DNA from: VAZQ01 sp963827585
GTDB taxonomy: Bacteria; Pseudomonadota; Alphaproteobacteria; Rhizobiales; Xanthobacteraceae
DNA length: 64,000 nucleotides
Assembly (NCBI GenBank): GCA_963827585.1
Contig: CAWHCK010000060.1
Location: 305,428-369,427, forward strand
Reading direction: 5' to 3'
Shown: piece by piece, positions 51,799 through 61,614 of the stretch
How positions within the stretch are numbered: position 1 is the stretch's first letter
Layout: each line of letters opens with the position of its first letter
Notes under the pieces: model-generated
The model's input: the letters and a program-made list of their open reading frames with translations, nothing else
Database searches by the model: none
What the model was told of the DNA's origin: nothing
Position numbers and translations under genes: made by a program

Positions 51799-52701
51799 TT
51801 GAAATCCAGTTCCACCGCTCCCGCGCCGGGTAGGCCCGCGACCGCCGCCGGCATCCTGTGCGGCGCGGGCGCGGCGTTGTTCTGGGCAGCCGGATTCGTG
51901 GCGGCACGCCACGGCATCGCCATCGGATTCTCGCCGGCAGACATCGCGTTGCATCGCTTCGTCTGGGCCGGGCTCGTGTTCCTGCCGTTGCTCGCGCGCG
52001 ACGGCCTCGGCGGTCTCGGCGGCGTGGGCTGGGGCAAGGGCGTCGCGCTGACGCTGTTCGGCGGGCCGCCGCTCGCGCTCTTCAGCTATGCCGGCTTCCT
52101 GTTCGTGCCGCTCGCCCATGGCGGGGTGATCCAGCCCTCCTGTGCGGCGCTCGGCGGGCTCTTGCTCGCGAGCCTGGTGCTGAAGGAGAAGCTGCCGGCA
52201 CAGCGCGCGATCGGCGCCGCCGTCATCGTCTTGGGCCTCGCCGTGATCGGCGCCGACGCGCTCGCCACCATCGGAGCGCATGGCCTGATCGGCGATCTCT
52301 CCTTCGTCACCGCCGGCCTCCTGTTCGCTGTGTTTGGAACGTTGCTGCGGCTCTGGCGCGTCGCGCCGACGCGTGCGGTCGCAGTCACCAGCGTGGTGGC
52401 GCTGGTCGCGCTTCCGATCCATTGGCTTGCCTTCGGCTTCGAGCACATGATCGCCTTGGGGCTCGGGGAGAATCTGCTGCAGGCTCTGGTGCAGGGCATC
52501 TTCGCCGGCGCCGGCGCGACCTACCTTTTCACCCGCTCGGTCGTGCTGCTGGGCGCCGGCCGCGCCGCCGTCTTTCCCTCGCTGGTGCCGGGATTCACGC
52601 TGCTGATCGGCTTTCTCGCGCTCGGCGAGGTGCCGAGCCTCGCGCAGCTCGCGGGCTTCGCGATCGTGCTCACCGGCTTCCGCCTGACGCAGAAGGGTTG
52701 A
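51799..52701 (+). CDS. EamA/DMT family transporter
   Basis: The 300-residue inner-membrane protein has ten hydrophobic segments in two EamA halves: AAGILCGAGAALFWAAGFVA at the start of the first and GLIGDLSFVTAGLLFAVFGT at the start of the second. It ends GFAIVLTGFRLTQKG. The start is TTG 51799 with GAAAGGA 7 nt upstream. It probably exports a metabolite, which is not identifiable. It is convergent with the acyl-CoA dehydrogenase gene by 9 bp. Confidence 0.9.
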   Translation: MKSSSTAPAPGRPATAAGILCGAGAALFWAAGFVAARHGIAIGFSPADIALHRFVWAGLVFLPLLARDGLGGLGGVGWGKGVALTLFGGPPLALFSYAGFLFVPLAHGGVIQPSCAALGGLLLASLVLKEKLPAQRAIGAAVIVLGLAVIGADALATIGAHGLIGDLSFVTAGLLFAVFGTLLRLWRVAPTRAVAVTSVVALVALPIHWLAFGFEHMIALGLGENLLQALVQGIFAGAGATYLFTRSVVLLGAGRAAVFPSLVPGFTLLIGFLALGEVPSLAQLAGFAIVLTGFRLTQKG

Positions 52702-52710
52702 GGCTCGGGC

Positions 52711-53937
52711 CTATTCCGGGCCGGCATATTTTCCCGCGGTGGCAGGAAACATCGACTTGACGATCTTGAGCTTCGAGATGTCGACGGTGGCGTCCATGTG
52801 CAGGAAGATGGCGGCGTCGCGCAGGAGCTTCTCAACTCCGAAATCGAGCATCATGCCGTTGCCGCCATGCAGCTCGACCGCATGCTGGGCGACTTTCATG
52901 ATCTCCTCCGAGGCGTAGACCTTCGCCATGTTGCAGAGCGTGTCGGCTTCGGGAGCGTTGTCGTCGACCGCGCGCGCCGCGCGCTCGAGGAGCGCGCGCA
53001 CCGCCTCGATGCGGGTGGCCATGTCGGCAAGGCGCAGCGCCACTGCCTGGTGCTTGATGAGGATTCTCCCGCCCTGCACGTAGTTCTGCACGTAGTCGGA
53101 GGTGACCTCGAAGGCGCGCACGCCGACGCCGAGGTTCTTCGAGGCCTGGATGATCTTGCCCGGCCGGAAATAGACGCCGGCCTTGCCGAGCGCGTCGTTC
53201 TCGACCAGCAGATGGTCCGCCGGCACGCGCATGTCCTCGAACACGAGCTCACCGTTGTTCATGAACCGGCAGCCCAGCGTCTCGTTGCAGCGCGCGACCG
53301 TGAGCCCAGGCGTGTCCCGGGGCACGAGAAATGACGACGTGCCCTGCAGCATGCCGACCTTGGGATTGGTATTGGCATAGACGACGTAGAGGCCGGCGTC
53401 ATAGCCGTTGGAGATGAACTGCTTGCGGCCGTTGATCACCCATTCGCCGTTTGTCTTCACCGCGCGCGTCTGCATCGCGGCTTCCGGCACGTCGTAGGGC
53501 AGCCAGCGGTCGGAGGCGCCGCGCGGCTCGGTCAGGCAATGGGCGAGCAGGAACTGCGGGTCCTCGACCAGGCGCTTGAACCACCGCTCCTGCAGGTGGC
53601 GCGGCGCGAGCTTGCGCAACAGCACCGACACCTTCCAGTTCTGCACCAGCTTGTCGGCCAGGCCGGAATCGCCGCGCGCGATCTCCTCGGAGATCATCGC
53701 GAAGGTCTGCACCTCGCTTGCGGGATCGAGCTCGAACCCGCCGAACGCCTCCGGTACGCCGAGCGTGCGGATGCCGACCTTCTCCGCGCCTTCCAGGATT
53801 TCGCGCGGCAGCCGCTGCTCCGGGGTCATGATCCATTCGCGCTGCCAGTTGCCGCGGATGAACGGAATGACGACGTCGTCGACGAAGTCGCGGCACGACT
53901 GCCGCATCAGGCGCTGTTCTTCGGAAAGTTGGGACAT
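52711..53937 (-). CDS. Acyl-CoA dehydrogenase family protein
   Basis: The 408-residue flavoenzyme has an N-terminal helical domain, then the FAD/substrate loop AHCLTEPRGASDRW. A beta-domain follows (GEWVINGRKQFISNGYDAG), and a C-terminal helical domain with QHAVELHGGNGMMLDFGVEKLLRD. The expected catalytic base is replaced by or located in a context (MMLDFGVEKL) that I cannot assign with certainty. It oxidises an acyl-CoA thioester to the enoyl form. It lies 22 bp downstream of the aminotransferase gene, in the same direction. Confidence 0.92.
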   Translation of the reverse strand: MSQLSEEQRLMRQSCRDFVDDVVIPFIRGNWQREWIMTPEQRLPREILEGAEKVGIRTLGVPEAFGGFELDPASEVQTFAMISEEIARGDSGLADKLVQNWKVSVLLRKLAPRHLQERWFKRLVEDPQFLLAHCLTEPRGASDRWLPYDVPEAAMQTRAVKTNGEWVINGRKQFISNGYDAGLYVVYANTNPKVGMLQGTSSFLVPRDTPGLTVARCNETLGCRFMNNGELVFEDMRVPADHLLVENDALGKAGVYFRPGKIIQASKNLGVGVRAFEVTSDYVQNYVQGGRILIKHQAVALRLADMATRIEAVRALLERAARAVDDNAPEADTLCNMAKVYASEEIMKVAQHAVELHGGNGMMLDFGVEKLLRDAAIFLHMDATVDISKLKIVKSMFPATAGKYAGPE

Positions 53938-53959
53938 GGTGCGTTGTTGGTCGCGCCGG

Positions 53960-55141
53960 CTACGCCGCTTTGCGGCTGATCAGGAACTCGCCCATGCGAT
54001 CGAGCGCGCGCAGAATATTCTCGGTCGAGTTGGCGTAGGAGAGCCGCACGTAGCCCTCGCCGAGGATGCCGAAGTCGGGGCCGCCGATGATGGCGACGCC
54101 GGCGTCCTCCAGCAGCGAGGCGGCGAGCGCCTTCGCCGGCCAGCCCGTGCGCTTGATGTTGGGAAACGCATAGAACGCGCCCTTGGGCGTGGCGCAGGAG
54201 ACGCCGGGGAGGCGGTTGAGCCCCTCCACCACGACCTTTCGGCGCCGGTCGAACTCGGCCACCATCTTTGTGACCTCGTCCTGCGGGCCCTGCAACGCCG
54301 CGAGCCCGGCATATTGCGCCGAGGCGTTGACGCAGGAATGCAGGTTGACCGCTAGCTTCCGGGCATAGTCGTAGAGCTTGCCCGGCCAGATCGCGTAGCC
54401 CAGCCGCCAGCCGGTCATCGCATAGGTCTTGGACCAGCCGTTGAGCAGGATCAGCCGATCGCGGATCGACGGATAGGACAGCAGGCACACATGGGTCTCG
54501 CCGTCATAGACCATGTGGTCGTAGATCTCGTCCGACATCACCGCGACGTCGGGAAACTTCTCCAGGCCCGCCACCAGCTTGTCGACCTCGCGCTTTGGCG
54601 TCACGCCGCCGGTCGGGTTGGCGGGCGAATTCACGATCAGGAGCCGCGTCTGCGGCGTGATCAGCGCGAGCGTCTCCTCGGCCGAGAACGCGAAATTGTT
54701 CTCCTCCCGGATCGGCACCGGCACCGGCCGCGCCCCGGTATATTCGATCATGGAGCGATAGATGGGGAAACCGGGATCGGGATAGAGGATGTCGGCGCCT
54801 GCCTCGCCGAACATCAGGATCGACATGAACATGGTCGGCTTGCCGCCCGGCAGGATCATCACCTCGTCGGGCGATACGTTGACCTTGAAGCGCTTTGCCA
54901 GGTCGGCCGCCACCGCCTCGCGCAGCGGCGCAATCCCGACCGCCGGCGTATAGCCGTGATGGCCGTCGCGCAACGCCTTGATGGCGGCCTCGACGATGAA
55001 GCCGGGCGTGCGGAAGTCGGGCTGGCCGATGCCGAGATTGATGACGTCGCGGCCCTGCGCGATCAGCGCGTTGGCGCGCGCAAGCACGGCAAAGGCGTTC
55101 TCCTCGCCGATGCGGTCGAAGGCCGGAACGGTCCTCAGCAT
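53960..55141 (-). CDS. PLP-dependent class I/II aminotransferase
   Basis: The 393-residue fold-type I aminotransferase has GRDVINLGIGQPDF, the substrate loop NSPANPTGGV, and the PLP lysine in LLNGWSKTYAMTGWRLGY. The Arg that binds the substrate carboxylate is in YVRLSYANS. Its closest family is the aspartate/aromatic aminotransferase-like group; the amino donor cannot be fixed. It is probably co-transcribed with the acyl-CoA dehydrogenase gene, which could suggest branched-chain or aromatic amino acid breakdown. Confidence 0.93.
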   Translation of the reverse strand: MLRTVPAFDRIGEENAFAVLARANALIAQGRDVINLGIGQPDFRTPGFIVEAAIKALRDGHHGYTPAVGIAPLREAVAADLAKRFKVNVSPDEVMILPGGKPTMFMSILMFGEAGADILYPDPGFPIYRSMIEYTGARPVPVPIREENNFAFSAEETLALITPQTRLLIVNSPANPTGGVTPKREVDKLVAGLEKFPDVAVMSDEIYDHMVYDGETHVCLLSYPSIRDRLILLNGWSKTYAMTGWRLGYAIWPGKLYDYARKLAVNLHSCVNASAQYAGLAALQGPQDEVTKMVAEFDRRRKVVVEGLNRLPGVSCATPKGAFYAFPNIKRTGWPAKALAASLLEDAGVAIIGGPDFGILGEGYVRLSYANSTENILRALDRMGEFLISRKAA

Positions 55142-55269
55142 GGGATCACCTTATCTACCAATCTCACACGCGCTCGTCGCTCGGCCGGTCAAAACGCATT
55201 GCTCCCGCGTACGGGAGCAATGACCGACCACGGCGGGATCAACACCAGCGCGCCGCGAAACGCAAGCTG

Positions 55270-56532
55270 TCACGCCCTGCGCACCATGTCCGGCACCAGG
55301 TGCTTGAGGCTGGGAGCGCCCATCTGCTGCATCATGGCGCGGGTCTCGATGCGCAGCAGCTCGAGCACGCGCTCGACGCCGGGCTGCCCGAATGCACCGA
55401 GCCCCCAGGCATAGGGCCGGCCGACGCAAACGGCGGTCGCGCCCATGCACAGCGCCTTGACGATGTCGGAGCCGCGGCGGAAGCCGCTGTCGACCAGGAT
55501 CGGCATGCGGCCCTTCACGGCCTCGACGATCTCCGGCAGCGCATCGATGGTCGAGCGTCCGGAATCTTCGCTGCGCGCGCCGTGGTTGGAGACGATGATC
55601 CCGTCCATGCCGGCATCGACGGCGAGCACGGCATCCTCCCAGGCGAGGATGCCCTTGAGCACGATCTTCATCTTGGTGGTGTCGCGCAACCGCTTCATGA
55701 AATCCCAGGTCATATTGGACGACTGGGTATGGGTGAGGCCGCTGATGTCGACGCCCTGATACATGGAACGGCGCACCAGGTTCGCCTGCAGGCTGGAACG
55801 GTCGTGGCAGGTGTTGCAGTCGCGGGTATCGCTCGGACGCAGCCGGAACAGGGTCTCCTGGTTGCGACCGCCGTTGCGATCGACCGTCACCGCGACCACC
55901 GGGCATCCGGCCTTCTCGGCGCGCGTCACGAAGGTCTTGGCCACGTCCCACTTGTTGGTGGCATAGAGCTGATACCAGATCGGGCCGCCGCGGGCGGTGG
56001 TGACGTCCTCGGGCGAGCTGGTCGTGGCAGTGGAGAGAATTTGCAGGTGGTTGCCGACTTTGGCCGCCTTGGCGGTCGCGATCTCGCCCTCCTCGTGGAA
56101 GGCCTTCTGGCCGCCGATCGGGGCCACCACGATCGGGGTGTCGTATTTGACGCCCAGGATCTCGGTCGACATGTCGACCTTGCTGACGTCGACCAGCCGC
56201 CGCGGGCGGAGCTGGAATTTCAGGAAGCCTTCGCGATTGGCGCGCAACGTGACTTCGTCGTCGATGCCGGAGGCCATGTAGCCGAAATGCGCGGGCGGAA
56301 CTCGCGCACGCATGACCGGCTCGAAATCGAACACGTTGATCGCGTCCTTCGGCGACTTGATGAGATCCTCCGTGCGCAGCGGCGCCCAGATGATGGGGTC
56401 GGGAAGCTTGGTCCCCGCAACCGGCCCCTCGCCGGCGAAGGCTTCAACCCCGCCGGCGGCGAGCAACGGGCTGCCGGCCAGGAACTGCAGGAACTTGCGA
56501 CGGCTGGCGGATTGAACCGCGAATGACGACAT
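55270..56532 (-). CDS. Tat-exported FMN-dependent alpha-hydroxy-acid dehydrogenase with CxxCH heme motif
   Basis: The 420-residue protein belongs to the FMN lactate/glycolate oxidase family: TPIVVAPIGGQKAFHEEGE, IWYQLYATNKWD, VAVTVDRNGGRN, KIVLKGILAWEDA, GIIVSNHGARSEDSGRSTID and ILVDSGFRRGSDIVKAL. The usual NHGGRQLD is NHGARSED. The N-terminus has a twin-arginine motif (SRRKFLQFLAG), predicting periplasmic export. In the loop after the FMN barrel strand is DCNTCHD (Cys239, Cys242, His243), a textbook c-type heme site. It may pass electrons from a 2-hydroxy acid straight to the respiratory chain. Confidence 0.9.
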   Translation of the reverse strand: MSSFAVQSASRRKFLQFLAGSPLLAAGGVEAFAGEGPVAGTKLPDPIIWAPLRTEDLIKSPKDAINVFDFEPVMRARVPPAHFGYMASGIDDEVTLRANREGFLKFQLRPRRLVDVSKVDMSTEILGVKYDTPIVVAPIGGQKAFHEEGEIATAKAAKVGNHLQILSTATTSSPEDVTTARGGPIWYQLYATNKWDVAKTFVTRAEKAGCPVVAVTVDRNGGRNQETLFRLRPSDTRDCNTCHDRSSLQANLVRRSMYQGVDISGLTHTQSSNMTWDFMKRLRDTTKMKIVLKGILAWEDAVLAVDAGMDGIIVSNHGARSEDSGRSTIDALPEIVEAVKGRMPILVDSGFRRGSDIVKALCMGATAVCVGRPYAWGLGAFGQPGVERVLELLRIETRAMMQQMGAPSLKHLVPDMVRRA

Positions 56533-56684
56533 GGCGAGCCCTCCCTTAAGAGCATGGCGCGGCGCTCCGACAGCTCTTTCGGCTGGCGTAAGCGCGGCAC
56601 CCGGTCCATCCTACACCGCCGAAATTTCGAGACAATCGGGTCGACCTTCCCGTTCCGGGACTCAGAAGAAGGAGCCCTCCGCTC

Positions 56685-57524
56685 ATGCCTACGACAGCCG
56701 ACAAACGCGCAACGTTCCGCAAGCTTCACGAGGCCGGATGTTTCGTCCTCCCCAATCCGTGGGACATCGGCAGCGCGCGCTATCTGCAAGGTCTCGGCTT
56801 CAAGGCGCTCGCTTCGACCAGCGCGGGCTTCGCCTTTACCCTGGGCCTTCCCGACGGCGGTGTGTCCCGCGCGATGATGCTCGCGCATTTCCGCGAGCTC
56901 GTGGCGGCCACCGATGTCCCCGTGAACGCCGACTTCGAGAACGGCTACGCGGACGCACCCGAGGGCGTGGCCGAGAGCGTGCGGCTGTGCATCGATACCG
57001 GGGTCGCGGGGTTGTCGATCGAGGATTCGACCTCCGATCCCGCGATCCCGCTCTATGATTTCGACTTGGCGCTGGCGCGCGTACGCGCCGCGCGCGCGGC
57101 GGTCGATAAGGCCGGCGGCGATGTGGTGTTTACCGCCCGCAGCGAGGGCTTCGTCCGCGGCCGTCCCGATCTCGACGAGACCATCCGCAGGCTCAAGGCC
57201 TTTGCGGAGGCCGGCGCCGACTGCCTCTACGCGCCCGGCATCAAGACGCCCGAGCAGATCGCGGCGGTGGTGAAGGCGGTGGCGCCCAAACCGGTGAATT
57301 TTCTGATGGCGGCCGCCACCGACCTCACGCTGAAGACGCTCGCCGAGCTCGGCGTGCGTCGCGTCAGCCTGGGCGGCACGCTCGCACGCGTGGCCTGGAC
57401 GGCGGTGACCCGCGCCGCGCGCGACATCGCCGAGGCCGGCAAGTTCGACAGCCTGGCCGGCACCATGGCGAATGCCGAGCTCAACCGCTTCTTCGCCGAG
57501 GACATGAAAAAGCGAAAACGATGA
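56685..57524 (+). CDS. Isocitrate lyase/PEP mutase superfamily protein
   Basis: The 279-residue TIM barrel has AGCFVLPNPWDIGSARYLQG, VPVNADFENGYADAPEGVAE with the metal-binding Asp/Glu, GLSIEDSTSD, FTARSEGFVRG and KPVNFLMA. This subgroup includes oxaloacetate decarboxylases and 2-methylisocitrate-lyase-like enzymes. The catalytic KxxCG loop of true isocitrate lyases is absent. GAAGGAG lies about 10 nt before the ATG. The stop overlaps the ATG of the GNAT gene (ATGA at 57521), so the two are coupled. Confidence 0.9.
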   Translation: MPTTADKRATFRKLHEAGCFVLPNPWDIGSARYLQGLGFKALASTSAGFAFTLGLPDGGVSRAMMLAHFRELVAATDVPVNADFENGYADAPEGVAESVRLCIDTGVAGLSIEDSTSDPAIPLYDFDLALARVRAARAAVDKAGGDVVFTARSEGFVRGRPDLDETIRRLKAFAEAGADCLYAPGIKTPEQIAAVVKAVAPKPVNFLMAAATDLTLKTLAELGVRRVSLGGTLARVAWTAVTRAARDIAEAGKFDSLAGTMANAELNRFFAEDMKKRKR

Positions 57525-58241
57525 CCGTCGCATCGGAAGCCCATCCCTTGACCGGGCCAGCCGGTCGGGCCGCCCGTGGACAGGGCGCCGGCACGGCCGC
57601 CTGCACCGGTGGTGCTGGAAGGGCGCCATGGACGCGTCGAGCGCCTGGCCCAACGCCACGGCGATGCGTTGTGGGCAGCCGTGAAAGGACACGACGAGAT
57701 CTGGACCTACATGTCCTATGGTCCGCTTCCCGATTTCGATGCGTTCTCCGAATGGCTCGCGGGCCGGATCAAGCTCGATGACCCTTATTCCTACGCGGTC
57801 GTCAAACCAACGGGCGAAGCCATCGGCATCGCCACCCTGATGGAAATCCGCCCAGCGATGCGCGTGATCGAGGTCGGTCACATCATCTATGCGCCGGCGT
57901 TGCAGCGCACCCCACTGGGGACGGAGGCGCAGTACCTGCTCGCGGGCTACGCGTTCGAGACGCTCGGGTACCGGCGCTACGAATGGAAGTGCAACGCGCT
58001 CAACGCGCCGTCGCGGCGGGCGGCGGTACGCTACGGCTTCGTGCTCGAGGGCGTCCTTCGCCAGCACATGATCGTCAAGGGCAGAAGCCGCGACACTGCG
58101 TATTATTCGATGCTCGATCGCGAATGGCCGGCGCGCAAGGCCGCCTTCGAGCGCTGGCTCGCGCCGGAGAATTTCGACGCGTCGGGGAAACAACGCGTGA
58201 GCTTGAGCGAGCTCAATCGCTCTCCTGTCCCGGGCGCGTGA
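57521..58241 (+). CDS. GNAT family N-acetyltransferase (RimJ/RimL-like), probable one-base frameshift near the start
   Basis: The acetyltransferase domain is intact from 57576 onward: VVLEGRHGRVERLAQRHGD, IWTYMSYGPLPDFDAFSEWL, EVGHIIYAPALQRTPLGTEA and RYEWKCNALNAPSRRAAVRYGF. The natural start is probably ATG 57521, overlapping the previous stop. From there the frame reads MTVASEAHPLTG and must lose one G (GGGCC near 57554) to join QPVGPPVDRAPARPPAPVVL. Without correction the first usable codon is GTG 57576 (221 residues). It acetylates a protein N-terminus or a small molecule. The C-terminal NRSPVPGA comes from repeat-like sequence. Confidence 0.85.
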
Positions 58242-58260
58242 AGCAGCAGGAGCAGGCGAG

Positions 58261-59244
58261 GTGCATATCCTTATCACCGGCGCGGCCGGCATGATCGGGC
58301 GCAAGCTGACCGAACGGCTCGGCAGAGATGGCGGGCTCAACGGCCGGCAAATCGACAAGCTGACGCTGTTCGACGTCGTGCCGCCGACCAAGGGCATAAG
58401 CTTCGCGGGCAAGACCGAAATGGTGGCGGCCGATCTGTCCACGCCGGGCAAGGCGGCACGCGCAGTCGAGGGCCGGCCGGATACGATCTTCCATCTCGCC
58501 GGCGTGGTCTCGGGCGAGGCCGAGCTCGATTTCGACAAGGGCTATCGCGTCAATCTCGACGGCACCCGCGCCCTGCTCGAGGCCATCCGCACGACCGGCG
58601 ACGGCTATCGGCCGAAGCTCGTCTATACCTCCTCGATCGCGGTGTTCGGCGCGCCGTTCCCGCCTTCCATACCCGACGACTTCCATCTCACGCCGCTCAC
58701 CTCCTACGGCACGCAGAAGGCGATCGGAGAAGCATTGCTCGCCGACTACACCCGGCGCGGCTTCTGCGACGGCGTCGGCATCCGGCTGCCGACCATCGTG
58801 GTGCGGCCGGGCAAGCCCAACAAGGCGGCGTCGGGTTTCTTCTCCGGCATCATCCGCGAGCCGCTCGCCGGCCTCGACGCCGTGCTGCCGGTCGCGGAGA
58901 CGGTGGTGCATACCCATGCGAGCCCGCGCGCCGCGGTCGGCTTTCTCACCCACGCCGCCGGGCTCGCGCGCGACGCGCTCGGGGCGCGCATCAATCTCTC
59001 GATGCCCGGCGTCTGCTGCACGGTCGCGGAGCAGATCGCGTCGCTGCGGCGTATCGCCGGCGAGCGCGTCGCAGCCCGCATCCGCCGCGAAAGCGATCCG
59101 CTGGTCGCGCGCATCGTCGACGGCTGGCCGCAGCGCATCGAGGCCCGCCGCGCGCGCGAGCTCGGCTTCAAGGCCGAGGGCTCGTTCGACGAGATCGTGC
59201 GCATCCACATCGACGAGGACCGCGGCGGCACGTTTATCAGTTGA
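58261..59244 (+). CDS. NAD-dependent SDR, D-erythronate dehydrogenase-like (DenD)
   Basis: The 327-residue extended SDR begins MHILITGAAGMIGRKLTERL (GxxGxxG). It carries LVYTSSIAVFGAPFP, the catalytic TSYGTQKAIGEALL (Tyr and Lys of YxxxK) and IRLPTIVVRPGKPNKAAS. The KAASGFFSGIIREPL stretch and overall length fit the DenD group, which oxidises D-erythronate at C2. The start is GTG 58261 with a GGAG upstream. The preceding PEP-mutase and GNAT genes are co-directional. Confidence 0.88.
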   Translation: MHILITGAAGMIGRKLTERLGRDGGLNGRQIDKLTLFDVVPPTKGISFAGKTEMVAADLSTPGKAARAVEGRPDTIFHLAGVVSGEAELDFDKGYRVNLDGTRALLEAIRTTGDGYRPKLVYTSSIAVFGAPFPPSIPDDFHLTPLTSYGTQKAIGEALLADYTRRGFCDGVGIRLPTIVVRPGKPNKAASGFFSGIIREPLAGLDAVLPVAETVVHTHASPRAAVGFLTHAAGLARDALGARINLSMPGVCCTVAEQIASLRRIAGERVAARIRRESDPLVARIVDGWPQRIEARRARELGFKAEGSFDEIVRIHIDEDRGGTFIS

Positions 59245-59388
59245 GAGTCGAATGGACAGCGCGCGGATTTCGGTCGAGGCAATCGTCAGCGCACGGATTT
59301 CCGTGAACAATTGCCATTCAAATCCCGCCATTGACCCTCGTGCGGATCGCCGAAGGCGTGAGAGCGGGAAGAAAGGGAGAGGAGCGAC

Positions 59389-61540
59389 ATGAAACCCAAG
59401 ACTAGGCTGTATCTCGGCGTGGCCGCCGTCGCTGGCGTTGTTGAGCTCGGCGGGGCAACTCGCTGCCCAGCAGGGCACCCCGCCCGCGGTCGGCGTCGAC
59501 AACGACGACATCGGCGGCGTGGTCACCGGCGCGAGCGGGCCGGAAGCCGGCGTCTGGGTGATCGCGGAGACCACCGACCTTCCGACCAGGTTCATCAAGA
59601 CCGTGGTCACCGACGACCAGGGCCGCTACGTGGTGCCCGACCTTCCCAAAGCCAAATACAAGGTGTGGGTGCGCGGCTATGGCCTTGTCGATTCGCCGAA
59701 GGTCGACGGCGAACCGGGCAAGACCGTCAACTTGACCGCGGTCAAAGCGCCGAACGAGCAGGCGGCGGCGCAATACTATCCGCCGATCTACTGGTACGCG
59801 ATGCTGAAGGTTCCGGCCGCGACCGAGTTTCCGGGCACCGGCGCCAAGGGCAACGGCATCGCCGAAGAGACGAAGAGCCAGCCGATGTGGGTGAACACCA
59901 TCAAGACCACCGGCTGCATGTCCTGTCATGCGCTCGGCACCGAGGGGACGCGCACGATTTCGAAGAGCCTGGGCGAGTTCAAGAACTCGGCCGAAGCATG
60001 GGAGCGGCGCATCCAATCCGGGCAGGCCATGACCCAGATGGTCAACGTCCTCAATCGGGTGGGCCCGCACGCGCTCAAGCTCTGGGGCGACTGGACCGAT
60101 CGGGTTGCGGCCGGGGAACTGCCGTTCGACAAGCCCTCGCGCCCGCAAGGCATCGAGCGCAACGTCGTGATCACGTCGTGGGATTGGAGCACGCCGACCG
60201 GCTACATGCACGACCTGATCTCGACCGATCGGCGCAAGCCCACGGTCAACGCCAACGGCAAGCTCTACGGAGCGCCCGAGGAGAGCACGGATCATTTCCC
60301 GGTGCTCGATCCGAACACGCACACGGCGACGCAGGTGACGCACCCCGTGCGCGATCCGAAGACGCCGTCCTCCAAGGCCAACCCCATGGCCCCCTCGCCG
60401 TATTGGGGACCCGAGCCGATCTGGGACAGCCAGACCAGCATCCACAACCAGATGATGGACGAGAAGGGACGGGTCTGGATGGCCGCGCGAGTGCGCCCGC
60501 CGGCCAACCCGGATTTCTGCAAACAGGGCTCGGACCATCCGTCGGCCAAGATATTCCCGCTCCAGAGCGCCGGCCGCCATCTCTCGATGTACGATCCGGC
60601 GAACGGCAAGTTCACGCTGATCTCGACGTGCTTCCCCACCCATCACCTGATCTTCGCCGAGGACGCCAACAACACGCTGTGGCTCTCGAGCGGGGTCACG
60701 GGTCCCGGCGCGTTCGGCTGGCTGAACCGAAAGATGTTCGAGGAGACCGGCGACGAGGTGAAATCGCAGGGCTGGTCGCCGTTCATCCTCGACACCAACG
60801 GCAACGGCAAGCGCGACGCCTACGTCGAGCCCGACCAGCCGGCCGATCCTGCCAAGGACCAGCGGGTGGCGGCGGACTTCTACAGCGTGGCTGTGAACCC
60901 CATCGACGGCTCGGTGTGGGGAACCCAGCTCGGCTATCCCGGTCGCGTGGTGCGGGTCGCTCCGGGATCCGATCCGACGCACACCGCGCTCGCGGAAGTC
61001 TACGAGCCGCCGTTCCCCGGCTATGGACCACGCGGCGGCGACATCGACCGCAACGGGGTATTCTGGGCGTCGCTGGCGAGCGGGCATCTCGGCAAGTTCG
61101 AGCGCAGCAAGTGCAAGGTGCTCAACGGGCCGACCGCGACCGGCAAGCACTGCCCCGAGGGCTGGACGCTCTACAAATTCCCCGGACCGCAGTTCAAGGA
61201 CGTGAAGGACGACGGCAGCGTCGAGGCGAGCTACTACACGTGGGTGGATCAATACAACACGTTCGGGCTGGGCGCGAACGTGCCGATCGCCACCGGCAAT
61301 ATGAGCGACGCGTACTTCGCCCTGGTGGACGGCAAGTTCGTCACCATTCGCGTTCCCTACCCCATGACCTTCTTCGCCAAGTGGGCGGAAGGACGCATCG
61401 ACGATCCCAATGCCGGCTGGAAGGGCCGCTCGCTGTGGGCGACCAACTCCACCCGAACGGTGTTCCACGTCGAAGGGGGCAAGGAGAACCGGCCGAAGGT
61501 CTACCGCTTCCAGCTTCGCCCCGATCCGCTGGCGAAGTAA
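59389..61540 (+). CDS. Secreted c-type cytochrome/beta-propeller protein with N-terminal carboxypeptidase-regulatory domain, frameshift in signal peptide
   Basis: From ATG 59389 (AGAGGAG upstream) the product starts MKPKTRLYLGVAAVAGV. Near 59435 one base is missing; reading on in the other frame completes a signal peptide (LLSSAGQLAAQ) and an uninterrupted 700-codon frame (from 59438). A carboxypeptidase-regulatory-like domain follows (GVVTGASGPEAGVWVIAETT...DDQGRYVVPDL), then a heme c site TTGCMSCHALG (Cys160, Cys163, His164 in the 59438 frame). The C-terminal half resembles a virginiamycin-B-lyase-like propeller. It is probably periplasmic and redox-active; no enzymatic activity can be assigned. 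Confidence 0.85.
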
Positions 61541-61565
61541 CGCGCCGGCAGACGCGTACGACCTC

Positions 61566-61597
61566 GAAGGGGCGGCGCCAGCGCCGCCCCTTCTTCC
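61566..61597 (+). terminator. Rho-independent-type terminator
   Basis: A 12-bp perfect stem (61566-61577 with 61582-61593) has a 4-nt loop and is followed by a short pyrimidine tract (TTCC). It lies 26 bp after the cytochrome-protein stop and just before sfsA. The T-tract is weak, but the stem is very GC-rich. Confidence 0.7.
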
Positions 61598-61614
61598 TTA
61601 TGATATGCGAGCGC

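Noticed and set aside
50479..52446. 655-codon reverse frame spanning the antiporter and EamA genes
   Set aside because: The antiporter is encoded in another reverse frame with clear transmembrane motifs; this frame is its out-of-phase shadow.
59402..61468. 688-codon reverse frame over the cytochrome/propeller gene
   Set aside because: The forward frame has the heme motif, a signal peptide and a consistent domain order; the reverse product is low-complexity Arg/Val/Gly sequence.
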